Source of the DNA: CAZGIF01 sp964526045
GTDB lineage: Bacteria > Patescibacteriota > Gracilibacteria > Absconditabacterales > Absconditicoccaceae
Assembly: GCA_964526045.1 (NCBI GenBank)
Contig: CAZGIF010000001.1
Coordinates: 377,041-441,040 of the forward strand
Direction: 5' to 3'
Length of the DNA stretch: 64,000 bases
Part shown: positions 35,208 through 45,770 of the stretch, one piece after another
Numbering within the stretch: the stretch's first letter is position 1
How the letters are laid out: the number at the start of each line of letters is the position of its first letter
Program-made: the position numbers and the translations under genes
The notes under the pieces: generated by a model
The model's database searches: none
Seen by the model: the letters and a program-made list of their open reading frames with translations, nothing else
Told to the model about the DNA's origin: nothing

Positions 35208-35471
35208 CTACTTTTCAATTGCGTTAAATCTTCTCATAATAAGAGATTTTTTTCTAGCAGCATTATTTCTGTGTATAATGTTTTTTTTGTATGCTTTATC
35301 AATTTTCTTTTGCACATCTTGAAGATCTTTTTGATCAACAGCAACTCATTTTTGTATTTTTTTTAGAAAAACGTTTATAGCAATTTTCATATTGTTTTTG
35401 AAAACAAAATTTACAGCTGCTTTTTTCTTACTTTTTCTAAGTTCTTTTTTTGCGGTTTTTGTTAAAGGCAT
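35208..35471 (-). CDS. rpsT: 30S ribosomal protein bS20
   Basis: 87 residues, typical size. Lys/Ala-rich helical protein starting MPLTKTAKKELRKSKKK, with KAYKKNIIHRNNAARKKS matching the conserved bS20 C-terminal region (usually IHKNKAARKKSRL). It binds 16S rRNA helices 9 and 44 early in 30S assembly. It is embedded between tRNA genes on the same strand, so it may share their transcript. Confidence 0.95.
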
Positions 35472-35575
35472 TACAAGATAACAGATATGAGTATAAAGCT
35501 ATTTTGCATAGTATATTTTTACATATAAAATGCAAGAGAATTAGATATACAAAAAACAAAACAATGTATTAAGTA

Positions 35576-35648
<73 letters not shown>

Positions 35649-35683
35649 TCAATAAGAATATGTAATAGTTTTGAATAATTAAT

Positions 35684-35765
35684 TACCGAGAACAGGACTT
35701 GAACCTGCACGCCTCACGGCACCTGGTTCTAAGCCAGGCATGTCTACCAATTCCATCATCTCGGC
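35684..35765 (-). tRNA. tRNA-Leu (TAG)
   Basis: A class II tRNA with a long variable arm (GTGCCGTGAGGCGT). The acceptor GCCGAGA pairs with TCTCGGT, with a terminal G-U. The anticodon loop CTTAGAA gives TAG. Confidence 0.92.
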
Positions 35766-35801
35766 TTTTGGGTAGTGATACATTTATATTTTATATTTTT
35801 T

Positions 35802-35873
35802 CTCAGGAGGTAGGACTCGAACCTACAACCACCTGATTCAGAGTCAGGTACTCTACCATTAAGCTACTCCTGA
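35802..35873 (-). tRNA. tRNA-Gln (CTG)
   Basis: Acceptor TCAGGAG/CTCCTGA, anticodon loop CTCTGAA (CTG), T-arm GTAGGTTCGAGTCCTAC. Confidence 0.92.
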
Positions 35874-35940
35874 TGACAGAATCTTAATGACAATAACAAT
35901 ATGTGGCACATAATTTATAATAATTAACATAAGAATATTT

Positions 35941-36012
35941 TTGCGAGGGATGGAATCGAACCACCTGTCTCCGGGTTATGAGCCCAGCGAGATACCATTT
36001 CTCCACCTCGCA
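35941..36012 (-). tRNA. tRNA-Met (CAT), probably initiator
   Basis: The anticodon loop CTCATAA is held by a stem with three G-C pairs (TGGG/CCCG), the mark of initiator tRNA. The D-arm GTGGAGAAATGGTATCTC also resembles initiators. The first pair reads T1-A72 rather than the usual C1-A72 mismatch. CCA is not encoded. Confidence 0.88.
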
Positions 36013-36051
36013 ATAACCATACTACATAAATCCAACCATACTAAGAAATGT

Positions 36052-36120
36052 TGGGGAACTAGGATTCGAACCTAGACTGACGGAGTCAAAGTCCGCTGTC
36101 CTACCATTAGACGATTCCCC
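36052..36120 (-). tRNA. tRNA-Gln (TTG)
   Basis: A short 69-nt tRNA. Acceptor GGGGAAT with GTTCCCC, anticodon loop CTTTGAC (TTG), T-arm CTAGGTTCGAATCCTAG. It is the second Gln acceptor of the cluster. Confidence 0.9.
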
Positions 36121-36512
36121 ACTTATATAACACATATAGAGTAAAATAAATTGCACTACTTTGATAGAAAGCTCTCACTTCTAGATAAAAGTCACACAAA
36201 AAATCATTTCCCATATACCATTGGAATAAATCTTATATATGTTTTTATACACACAATGCAAGTTATTTTTCTTTTTTCTTATGTAGATACTATATACAAA
36301 TACAAGTATAAATTACAATTAATGAAGAAGGATATATGTCGTTTATATAGACTTTCTTTTTAATATATAGATAGTATACATCATTATAGCACAGACACCC
36401 TTTATTGTTGCATCTTGGATGGTAATTCGTAGTATGGACATATGACGAAATACACTATACGTCACGTACGTTTCAAAAAGTATATACATTTCTTATTTCT
36501 TTCATTTTTTCA
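36121..36512. other. Divergent intergenic region
   Basis: About 390 AT-rich bases that should carry the tRNA-cluster promoter (minus) and the Mur-ligase promoter (plus). A 55-residue plus frame from 36442 (MTKYTIRHVRFKKYIHFLFL) looks protein-like and could be the displaced N-terminus of the Mur ligase. Confidence 0.5.
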
Positions 36513-37694
36513 ATGAGTGTCTTTGTCGATATATGACGTACTGTACAGAGCTTTATTGCCAAAACCTTTTATGGAAATCCATCCAAAGAATGTTTTGTTG
36601 TCGCAATAACAGGAACAACAAGAAAAACAACTACCTGACTGCTATTGCATTATTTTTTTGAACATCTCGTAGGAACAACACTTCTTGTCACAAAAGATTT
36701 TGTAAGTATGGGAAGACAAAGGACAGCCTTAGAAAAACCAATTACATCACCTGTGCAGATGCAATCGCTATTGGCTGATGCAAAAGCAGCTTGATGTCAA
36801 ATTGTGATACTATGTTTGGATAGAGAAGATGTAACAAATATGATTGTTGATTCTTTGGAGATTGATATAGCTGTTCTCACAACAATAAGTTGATTTGATA
36901 GCTATGATGACGCACATACACTAGAAAAAGAAATACAACAATATAAGTCCGTTTTTGATCGTGTGCTTGCCAATACAAAAACAAATAAACTTGCCATATT
37001 TCCTAAAGACGATAAACGGTGAGTACAGCGACAAGAAATAATGTCTTTTGACAAAGTTCTCAACTATGGAATTATGGGATCTGCAGCTGTTCAGTGACAA
37101 GCTACTGCTTCTGGTGATTTAGCATATAGCTATTTGGGACAAACACAAATAATTTCTTCTCCCTTTGTTTCTTCTCAAAACATATATGCCTGTCTTGCAG
37201 CAATGAGCGTATGCTTATTAATGTGAGTACAAAACGAAACCCTCATACAGCTTCTTCCATCTATTCCTATGGATTTGATAGAAAATGTTACCACTATACA
37301 AAAAAATGGTATAGACTTTGTATTTACAACAATGATGTCTCATGATGGAATCTCACATATTTTGGATGAATATTCTAGCCGTACATGACATGGGTCAGTA
37401 ATTTTTTTGTATACACTACCAGATGGAGTGAAAGAGTTTCCTTATGATGTTCAAAAAATATATTCTCGTTTGCAAAAACACAACAACATATTGATTGTAT
37501 CTACTCCATATATGGAATATGCATACCCTGATAATTATGTTCTCCAAGAATGAATCAATTTTTACCAGTTTTTTGGTATCAAGGTGGCATTACATTTTGC
37601 AAAAGCTATTGCATGACCTGGAGATACAGTTATTGTAACGACACACAAACAAAGAATGCAACAGGATATAGATGCAATACAAAATCTTACATAA
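36513..37694 (+). CDS. Mur-ligase-family protein with altered P-loop
   Basis: 393 residues. The N-terminal YGNPSKECFVVAITGT leads into the Mur ligase nucleotide site, but the usual GTxGKT reads GTTRKTT (residues 34-40), with Arg 37 encoded by AGA where Gly is invariant. The central and C-terminal parts look diverged (AVLTTISGFDSYDD in place of the VxTNLxxDHLD region, and a late GPGDTVIVTTHKQ). It may be a MurE/MurT-like paralogue acting on wall precursors with weakened ATP binding, or a different ligase. The start ATG 36513 lacks the basic N-terminus seen in the overlapping frame from 36442. Confidence 0.8.
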
Positions 37695-37725
37695 TAAATA
37701 CATATTTTATATTACTATACTAGAA

Positions 37726-40700
37726 ATGAAAAAAACTGTGTGATGGGCTATTTTCTTTATAATCTTTTTACTAGTCTGAGCTAGTATTGTTGATGTATAC
37801 TTTGCAAATCATCAATATTATGCTACTATCTTTTCATCGTGGAAACATCGACAGATCTTGATTGTCGCTATAGTTTCTGCTTGTATACCAGTAGCATATC
37901 TTCTTTTTCAACCCAAAAAATCATTATGGATGACTATAGTAACGGTTTTTGCCGGGTTACTTGTATTCTCATTCTTTCACCAATGATTAAAATGAGGAAT
38001 CATCTGACCTAGTTGAGCGTTTATGACCATCATCAATACTGCAATACTTTTTGGAGTCAGTGTCTATTTTTTGGTATGATTATTAGGTGTATGAACAGTA
38101 ATTGAACAAAAGTTTATTCGTTTTTCTGAACATCGTTTTCAAGAAATGTTTTTTTCTTTTGGAATAGGTTTAGCTGCATTTTTGTTTTATAATCACTTTT
38201 TGATTATTGGATGAATATATTTTCCTTTGTTTAGTTGGGTGTTTTTTGTGGGGTTATGAGTATGTATTCGATATCAAAAAAAACAACTCATGGTATATGC
38301 ACAACGTATCAAACAATCCTGTTTAGATCTTTTTTCAGCAAACTATGTACTTTCTAATGGGTGGTATATATTTGGTGCTATCTTGTTGTTACTCTCAATT
38401 ATGTACTATTATTTTTGATTTTCTCTTTCATTTGTGCCATATTCTACAGCATGGGATGCAAATCATCTATATATGTACTGTCCCAAAGTATTTGCCGAAA
38501 ATTTCTGAGCAACTGTAGATGTCTGTTGAACATCTCCTATGTTATGGTTATCGTATATATCGTTTTGGTTTAGTTTGATAGAACCAATCAAATGACGATT
38601 TCGAATAGCACCGAGTACGTTTGGAGTTGCTCTAAACTTTTTGAGCGGAATTATGGTATTGTTATTTGCTATTGCTGTTGGATCAGAAATTGGTTCACTT
38701 CTAACAGTTTCTTCAACAAATAAAAACCTTTCATTACAAGAAAAAGATACAGAAACCCTCAAAAAAACAGTTCTTACATATACATCATGGACAACTATTT
38801 TGCTTTGGCTTTCGAGTGGAATGTGAGCATTTCTGGTTTTTATAGATAATAAAAGCGACTTGTGAGTAATGGCACTTACTCTCTTAGCTATTTTATCTTG
38901 AATAATTTTCTTGACACAAGTTCAAAACAAAACAGAATGATCTAAAAAATACGTATTATTGTCAGGATTCTTTTTTGCTCTAGCAACTATGTGAAAAGTA
39001 ACAGCACTACAAGATGTTCTGTTGTTTTGATTTTTGCTTGTTGCATTTTGGATGAATGCAATTGTGGCAATTGGACTCTGAATAGCTTCTTTGTGAGTAC
39101 TCTGATATCTCAATATTTTAACAGTAGCATTTTTTATACCACATGGTCAAGCATCTTTTTTTATCGGTATAGGATTAATTATTGCTATAATATGAGTTGC
39201 ATATTTCTTTGTAGACAAAAGATGGAGAGAAAAACTTCTTTCGCTTCGTTATATAGCGATTCGAGGAATCACAGTTCTTTTGTGTTTAATAATCCTAAAA
39301 ACACCACAAGTCCTCTATACGCAAATACGTACACAAACATTGTCTCCATCATGATTTGCAAAGTGAATATTAATGTCAGTTGTACCTCATAATGCAAAAA
39401 ACAGTAGCAACAAAAAAAACATATCTGACCCAGAGGAAGATAGACCATTATTGGCATGAAATCTATCATTAGGGTGATTTACTCCAAAATCTACATATGT
39501 AACTCCTGAAGAACTAGCAGAGGTTGCTCCACATTTGTCAATATACTGTTCACCTGAGAGAAACATCGAAGACGCACAAACGGTTGCACTATCACCAAAG
39601 CAATGTCGTGCAACATATGGAGACCTGTCCGAAGAAGAACTGTTTAGTTGACTACAAAAAACAGTAGGATGATGACTTAACGAAGATTTTCAAAGATATA
39701 TTTGATTTGGTCAAAGGGAGTTTAGTGCACCATTGACACCATCACTTCAAGCATGACAAACACGACTAGGATATATGCTTGACACGATTGGATATTCGTT
39801 TGCTGATGTACTAGTAGGAGAACCTTGATGTTATGGTCGAAATACAGATGCTAAAACACTATGTCAAAACAAAGATACAATACAACAATTTAATATACCT
39901 CAACTACGTTCTTTATTAGCAACACTACCAAAGCAGTCAGAAGGTCATCTTTTATTAAGTTGTATATTAGGAAAAGGTACAAACAAAACAGCTTATCCTC
40001 AATTTAGTACAGCATACTGAGTACAAGCTCTCCAAAGCTTTTATAAAGATAGTGTTGTTGAAGTCACACAAAAGTCGTACTTTAAAAACGATCCAAGTAA
40101 AATATGTACAACAAACTCTTCTGATGTTTGTTTCACAAGAGAAAGTATTGCAATACCATATAGATACATAGTACCTCTTAATGTGACGGTTATTAACTCA
40201 CTACAAAATCTAAGTAGTTATTATACCGATGTTTGATATGTATTCTTTATACTATTAATACTAGTAATCGTTGGTACAGTCTATCTTTTGTTCTTTTTAC
40301 GTGTCAAAAAGTGAACGTATTATATCTATCATCCTTATGTATTTACGTTTTCTATTCATATTATTGCCTTGTTGTGATGGATTATACGACGAGCTATTGG
40401 AAGTGCAATCTTGTGGTATTGAGTTGGGCTTATAGCTTGGACAATTGCAGCAAATACATCTTTATTTGCATGTATCATGTTTCGTAAACAAAATATAGAT
40501 ACATATGAAACATATATTCGTTGAGCAGTGTTGTGACTTCTATGAACATTTATTGGTATACAGTTTGTACTAAATTTTGTAAGGATATCGTCTCAATGAT
40601 GAGAGTTTAACTTTGTACGATATAAATGATCAAGTGCTAATATAAATACCTACCAAGTATCACAATGAGGTATCATACCAAAGACATCATTACAAATACC

Positions 40701-41628
40701 ATATACTGCAGATGATGTTTTTGACTTACAATTTGGTCATTATAATGCCTTTATAGACGCTGTTAAAAATAGAAAAGACGATGAAGGTGTTTTGATAGCA
40801 TGAACATACTTACAGTACTTTTTAGACAACCAACATAACATCATTTCTGACTCATTGCTTAGTCAATTATGGGAATGGACATCTGATAATAATCTTTGTA
40901 AGTCTCGTCTCAGACTTGAAGAGAAGAATATAAAATACATTGTTATAGATCCAAATATACTCACAGTTGTGATGTGATGATGAAACAACACACTCAAAGA
41001 CAGAATGTTTGCTAAAATAGATTCTGCAAATTGACAAATAAAAAACGATGGTACCATGACGATATTGGCGAAAATGGTACAAGCGTGATATGGTCGCTTA
41101 ATGTATTCTAATAGTCTGCTAGCTACATATGCATTTGATTTAACAGATCAACAGTTACAAGAAGCACTTTCTGCTAGAAGAAGCAGTAACCCATCTGACC
41201 AAGTAGCACTCACATTGGCTCCGCTTGAACAAGATATGTCATTACTTAGAGCATATATGTCATTAGCAAGATTCTTCCCAGAATATTTTGGATCATTTAT
41301 GCAACTCAGTGCACAAATATTTGAACAAAGGCTCATTTCATCTATTGATGCAATACAAGATATTAGTTGAGTCTTTTGAAGAACCGTTGATTCAGAAAAA
41401 ATCTATAGGTATTATACGTTATTGCAACAACAGGGACTAAGTCCAACTTTGGCAGACGAAATGAACAGAGAGTTAACATCAGATGAGTTGTTTGTGCTAT
41501 CTCAATATGCACAGTTACGTTACCTTATTCAAACGTGAAATACACAATCATTTCAAGAAGCAATAGGATCTCTTTTGAATCAAAGCGTACAATCTTCAAG
41601 TCAACTTATCGTCTTTGAATTACTTTAA
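37726..41628 (+). CDS. Giant multi-pass membrane protein (1300 aa)
   Basis: One frame of 1300 residues using over 50 TGA glycines. Residues 1-540 contain about twelve or more TM helices. Residues about 550-825 are a soluble external region with scattered cysteines (IYCSPER, KQCRATYG, CYGRN, SCILGKG). Four to five TM helices follow near 830-960, then a soluble Gln/Leu-rich domain ends the protein. No transporter or glycosyltransferase signature was recognised. Large CPR membrane proteins of this type are often clade-specific. It may follow the Mur-ligase gene (31 bp gap) in one transcript, and a strong terminator closes it. Confidence 0.88.
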
Positions 41629-41670
41629 ATTTGAATTACTATAAAAAAGAACCAAAAAATATATAGTCAA

Positions 41671-41706
41671 AAACCCAAAAGCAAATTGCTTTTGGGTTTT
41701 TTTTTT
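41671..41706. terminator. Strong bidirectional terminator
   Basis: A perfect 13-bp stem AAACCCAAAAGCA / TGCTTTTGGGTTT with a 3-nt loop and ten T after it. It separates the giant membrane gene from the convergent dnaX. Confidence 0.9.
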
Positions 41707-41723
41707 AAAAGTTTAGAAGTAAG

Positions 41724-41758
41724 GAATTATATAGAATTATATAGAATTATATAGAATA
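41724..41758. repeat. Short tandem repeat, 10-bp unit
   Basis: The unit GAATTATATA is repeated three times in a row plus a partial copy, between the terminator and the dnaX stop. Confidence 0.8.
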
Positions 41759-41765
41759 TTTAGTA

Positions 41766-42770
41766 TTATTTTAACTCTTGCAATAATACAGTTTTGTATG
41801 CCATAACAGGTTCTGGATATCGCTTCATATCTTTCATTATGTCTTTTATATTATCAGCAATGCGTGCATATACATCTGGCTGATCCATAAAATGTTCATG
41901 AATCCAAATCAAAATATCCTTTGCACACTGATACATATCAATACCACTAGTTTGCAATGCACCCAAAAAAGAAGCGACAGTTTCATATTGTATTTTTTTT
42001 TGGACATATCATGCCAAAAGTTCTACAAATTCTTGAATACGGGCATCACTAACAACTCACAAAAATTCACTTACATGTTTTTCTGTAACGTCTCATAAAA
42101 CACGAACCTGATCCAAATACTTAATAGCATCACGCATACCACCTGCCGACAACTTAGCAATCAAAGCCAGTCAGGCTTCTTCTGTATGTATATTTTCTTG
42201 CTGCGCAATATACGCAAGTCTTTGGATCATTGGTTGTAACGCAACGCGTCAAAAATTAAATACCTGACAACGGGACATGATTGTATCTGGGATTTTGTGT
42301 ATTTCTGTCGTTGCAAGTATAAAACAGACATAGTCTTGTGGTTCTTCCATAATCTTGAGAAGAGCATTGAAAGCTCATTTACTAAGCATGTGGACTTCAT
42401 CAATAATATAGACTTTTTTTTTGAGAACAGATGGAGCATACATAGCTCTATCGAGTATTTCTTCTCTGATATTATCAACTCATGTATGAGAAGCGGCATC
42501 TATTTCAACAATATCCATTGTTGTTCCATTAATAATTTGCAGACAATTGACACACTCATTGCATGGATTTCCATCTTGGGGATTGAGACAATTCATTCAC
42601 CTTGCAAGCAACCTTGCAGAACTCGTTTTTCATGTTCATCTCGGTCCATACAACAAATAGTTTGTTTGCGTAAGATTGTTAGCAACATGAGCTTTGAAAA
42701 TAGGCATAATATGACTTTGTTCTACTATATCATCAAAACGCTGAGGACGATATTTGTTTGCAAGTGACAT
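41766..42770 (-). CDS. dnaX: DNA polymerase III gamma subunit (short DnaX)
   Basis: 334 residues. The order is NKYRPQRFDDIVEQ, Walker A GPRGTGKTSSAR, a zinc-module pattern (CLNPQDGNPCNECVNC), Walker B YIIDEVHML, sensor 1 FILATTE and the RCQVFNF box. These define the clamp-loader ATPase DnaX. At 334 residues it lacks the tau-specific C-terminal domains that bind DnaB and the polymerase, so only a gamma-like form is made. It is divergent from pilT. Confidence 0.95.
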
Positions 42771-43033
42771 GAATGTGTGAGAAAACAATAAAACTCATAC
42801 TGATGTATTTATTAATACAAATAATACCTAATCTCCAAAAGAACTCAACAATAAAAAAATATAAAACAACAAAGGCTATTTTTTATCTCTAAGAAATTTC
42901 TATTTTGAGTATTATATCACGCATATAAAAAATAGCAATACATAAAAACAAGACAGAGTAATTTTTTTGGGAAACAAAACAATGATACCTATAATCAAAA
43001 AAGCAAATAGTTTTTTATCGTTTATGGTATATT

Positions 43034-44272
43034 ATGGAAGATTTGTTTGAAGAAACAGGACAACAAGCAGGTGCACAGCAAGCTTCACAACAGCCTGTTG
43101 CGCAACAAGTGCAAGCGACACCATCAGCCAGTGTCGCTCCAGCACCACAACCTGCGACACAACAAACCCAACAAGTCACTCCTCCAAATACATGATGAGG
43201 AGATGATGCCGTTATAATAAGACTTGATGATATATTGAGTTATATAAATGCAACCGATGGTATTTCTGATCTGTTGCTCTCATGATGAGAGTATATATGT
43301 TTTAGAGAACATGGAGACCTTGTAAAACAAACAAATTATGGGAAACTTAACTATGCAACAATGAGACAATGTCTCATAGATTCATATCAATGAGATGTTT
43401 CAAGATTTGAAGCTTTTTTGAAAATGAAAGATGAGGATTATGCATATATCTCAAAAGAATGAATTCCATACAGGGTAAATAGTTATATGAGACTAGGACA
43501 ACTAGCAATTGTGATGAGAAAAATTAATGGAAAAGCAATGAAACTTGATGACATTATGTTTGAAGATACTGCACAAGCAATCAGAGATAATATTTTGGTT
43601 CGTAAAAAAGGACTCTATCTTGTAACATGACCAACATGATCTTGAAAGTCAACATCATTGGTTGCAATGATTGAACTCATGAATCAACAAAGACAAGAAC
43701 ATATTATTACAATGGAAGATCCGATAGAGTTTATCTTTGAACCCAAACAGTGTTCAATCTCCCAAAGAAATATATGAATTGATACAAATGACTTCAAAAA
43801 TGCGTTAAGAGCAGCTATGCGTGAGGATCCAGATATCATATTTGTGTGAGAAATACGTGATAGAGAAACAGCAGAAGCTGCACTTAATATGGCAGAAACA
43901 TGACACTTTGTGTTTAGTACACTCCATACTGCATCTGCAGCTGCAACAGTAAATAGGTATATTTCTTTTTTCCCACCAGAGATACAAGAAAGTGTCTGTG
44001 ACAGACTCGCAACCGCACTAGCGTGAATTCAATCGCAGATGTTGGTGCACAAAGTATGAGGATGAAGAGTTTGAGTATATGAATTCTTGGTCAATAATAC
44101 TGCGGTGAGAAATAATATCAAAAAAAGAGAAATACCACAAATCAACAATACGATAGAAACATCATCGTCTCTTGGTATGATTTCAATGAGATGATACGCA
44201 GAAAGACTTTTGGAAATGTGAATGGTAACACAAGAATCAGTTAACTTTATTTTTGCAGAATCTGGTTGATAG
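43034..44272 (+). CDS. pilT: Type IV pilus retraction ATPase PilT
   Basis: 412 residues. An N-terminal Gln/Ala/Pro-rich tail of ~60 residues is unusual for PilT. The core follows: SDLLLSGGEY, Walker A GPTGSGKST (all three glycines TGA, at 43628, 43637 and 43643), the Asp box ITMEDPIEF, Walker B REDPDIIFVGEIRD and the His box FSTLHTASA. It powers pilus retraction at the membrane. It is the first of five same-strand genes that include small pilin-like membrane proteins. The pilin itself is at 14.7 kb. Confidence 0.94.
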
Positions 44273-44305
44273 TCTTCAGACCCTAATCACCTTCTTATTT
44301 ATCTT

Positions 44306-44728
44306 ATGATTTTTGTAATGGATACGACACAACTTATACAACAATATTTACCACAAGACTTGCATCAACTTGCAGCAACATTTACGATTCCAGATGCATT
44401 TTTGACACAAATGCCAGATATTATTGAGCTCGTATTGAGATCAAAATCAATGGAAAAACCAGAAGAAAAGCAAAGTTGGTTTACAATGCTTCCTATGATG
44501 AATGATGAGCAAATAGAAAAACTGAGAGATATCTTGGTAAGAGAAAAACAAAAGTTACAAGCAATTGAGCAAAAGTATGAAGAAAAAAAACTAGAAATCA
44601 AAAAAAAATACCTTCTCAAACGACAAAATATGTGATATGCCAAAAAAGTTGATTCAATCAGATCTGAAGAATCAGTCCACAGACAACAAGAACTTGAAGA
44701 AGCTGATGCACTATTGGACGGTCTATAA
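44306..44728 (+). CDS. Small helical protein next to pilT
   Basis: 140 residues, mostly charged helices. The middle segment EKLRDILVREKQKLQAIEQK looks like a coiled coil and the C-terminus is acidic. MIFVMDTTQ allows a second start at 44318. No membrane segment. It starts 33 bp after pilT, suggesting a pilus-related accessory; this is context only. Confidence 0.78.
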
Positions 44729-44757
44729 GAAAATTTCTTTTACTTTTTTGTAGTACT

Positions 44758-45315
44758 ATGATTGCATTCTTGCAACACGCATATACAAAGATTACACAAA
44801 AAATACTACTGACTTCATTGCATGTCAGGCAAATTTTTTGTATTATGTGATGTTTTGTCTGTACAGCTCTTTTTTGAATATTTTTGACGCCTCAAACGTT
44901 TTGATACAACGACTTGATGGAACAAGCTTTTGACCAATCACAAGCGTATGAACAGGTTGTTAATATCTGAGATACAAAAGAAGCAGTATGAAATTCAATT
45001 TTCTATGATAGTAAATGAGTAGCATGTACTGCAGAAAATGGTATTGACTGTAACGTTACAACAAACCAATCACTCTTGGTACGCTGAATAAAGCTCTTTT
45101 TGAGGCTCGTTATTATCTTAGCAGTTCCGTTTATTATTTTTAATGCAGTGTATTTGATTGTGGAAGTGATATGATGAGGATTCCAAAAAGTATGATGATT
45201 TGTACTCAATATCGTAATTTGAATCATTGTCGTATTATCTGCTGTTGCAATTATCCAACTCGTACAGTCAGCAGTTGTTTCCTCAACACTTTGAGATTTA
45301 CTTGGTTTGTTCTAA
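44758..45315 (+). CDS. Small membrane protein with an external loop
   Basis: 185 residues. A TM helix near 25-45, an external loop with CTAENGIDC, then two TM helices near residues 110-135 and 145-170 separated by a Gly-rich turn (VIGGGFQKVGG). The last two helices resemble TrbC/VirB2-type pilin-like proteins of CPR genomes. Gly-rich helices and adjacency to pilT suggest envelope assembly. Function unknown. Confidence 0.8.
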
Positions 45316-45356
45316 CAAAACCACAACCGTGTCAGTATTTATTTTTTGTCAAAACT

Positions 45357-45713
45357 ATGTTTGCAGTTATTGCTTGAGTTCTTTATTTTATTGGATGAGT
45401 TGCGTATTGATATAACGTACATTTGCCACCAAATAATGGAGAAGATGATTATAAAGCACCACCAGCATGATGAGCAAGAGTTGATGGAGAAGAGTCAGAA
45501 TTGTATATGTTTATAGACTTTATCAATGAACATTTGCGATTTGCGTTGGCTGTAATTGCTTTTGTTGCAGTGTTATATTCATGAGTCAAATTTGCAATGA
45601 GTTGAGGACAAAACTTTGATCCTGCCAAAAATCTACTGACTGGGTTGGGAGCATGACTCTTTTTGGCAGTTTTTTCATACGCCATCATCAGAATTGTTAC
45701 TAATTTGATATAG
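45357..45713 (+). CDS. TrbC/VirB2 pilin-like small membrane protein
   Basis: 118 residues. TM segments near 2-17, 62-80 and 90-115. The C-terminal pattern YSGVKFAMSGGQNFDPAKNL followed by LGAGLFLAVFSYAIIRIV is very close to the VirB2/TrbC-like pilin proteins common in CPR bacteria. These form small membrane or filament subunits in type IV secretion-like systems. No VirB4 or other secretion ATPase is present in the window. Confidence 0.78.
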
Positions 45714-45770
45714 AAAGGCTCTACTTTTTGTACGGTAAGAAAATAGTTTTATTATTTCTTCACAAATATT

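Noticed and set aside
36151..36363. 70-residue plus-strand open frame
   Set aside because: Low-complexity hydrophobic/Lys sequence in a promoter region with no support.
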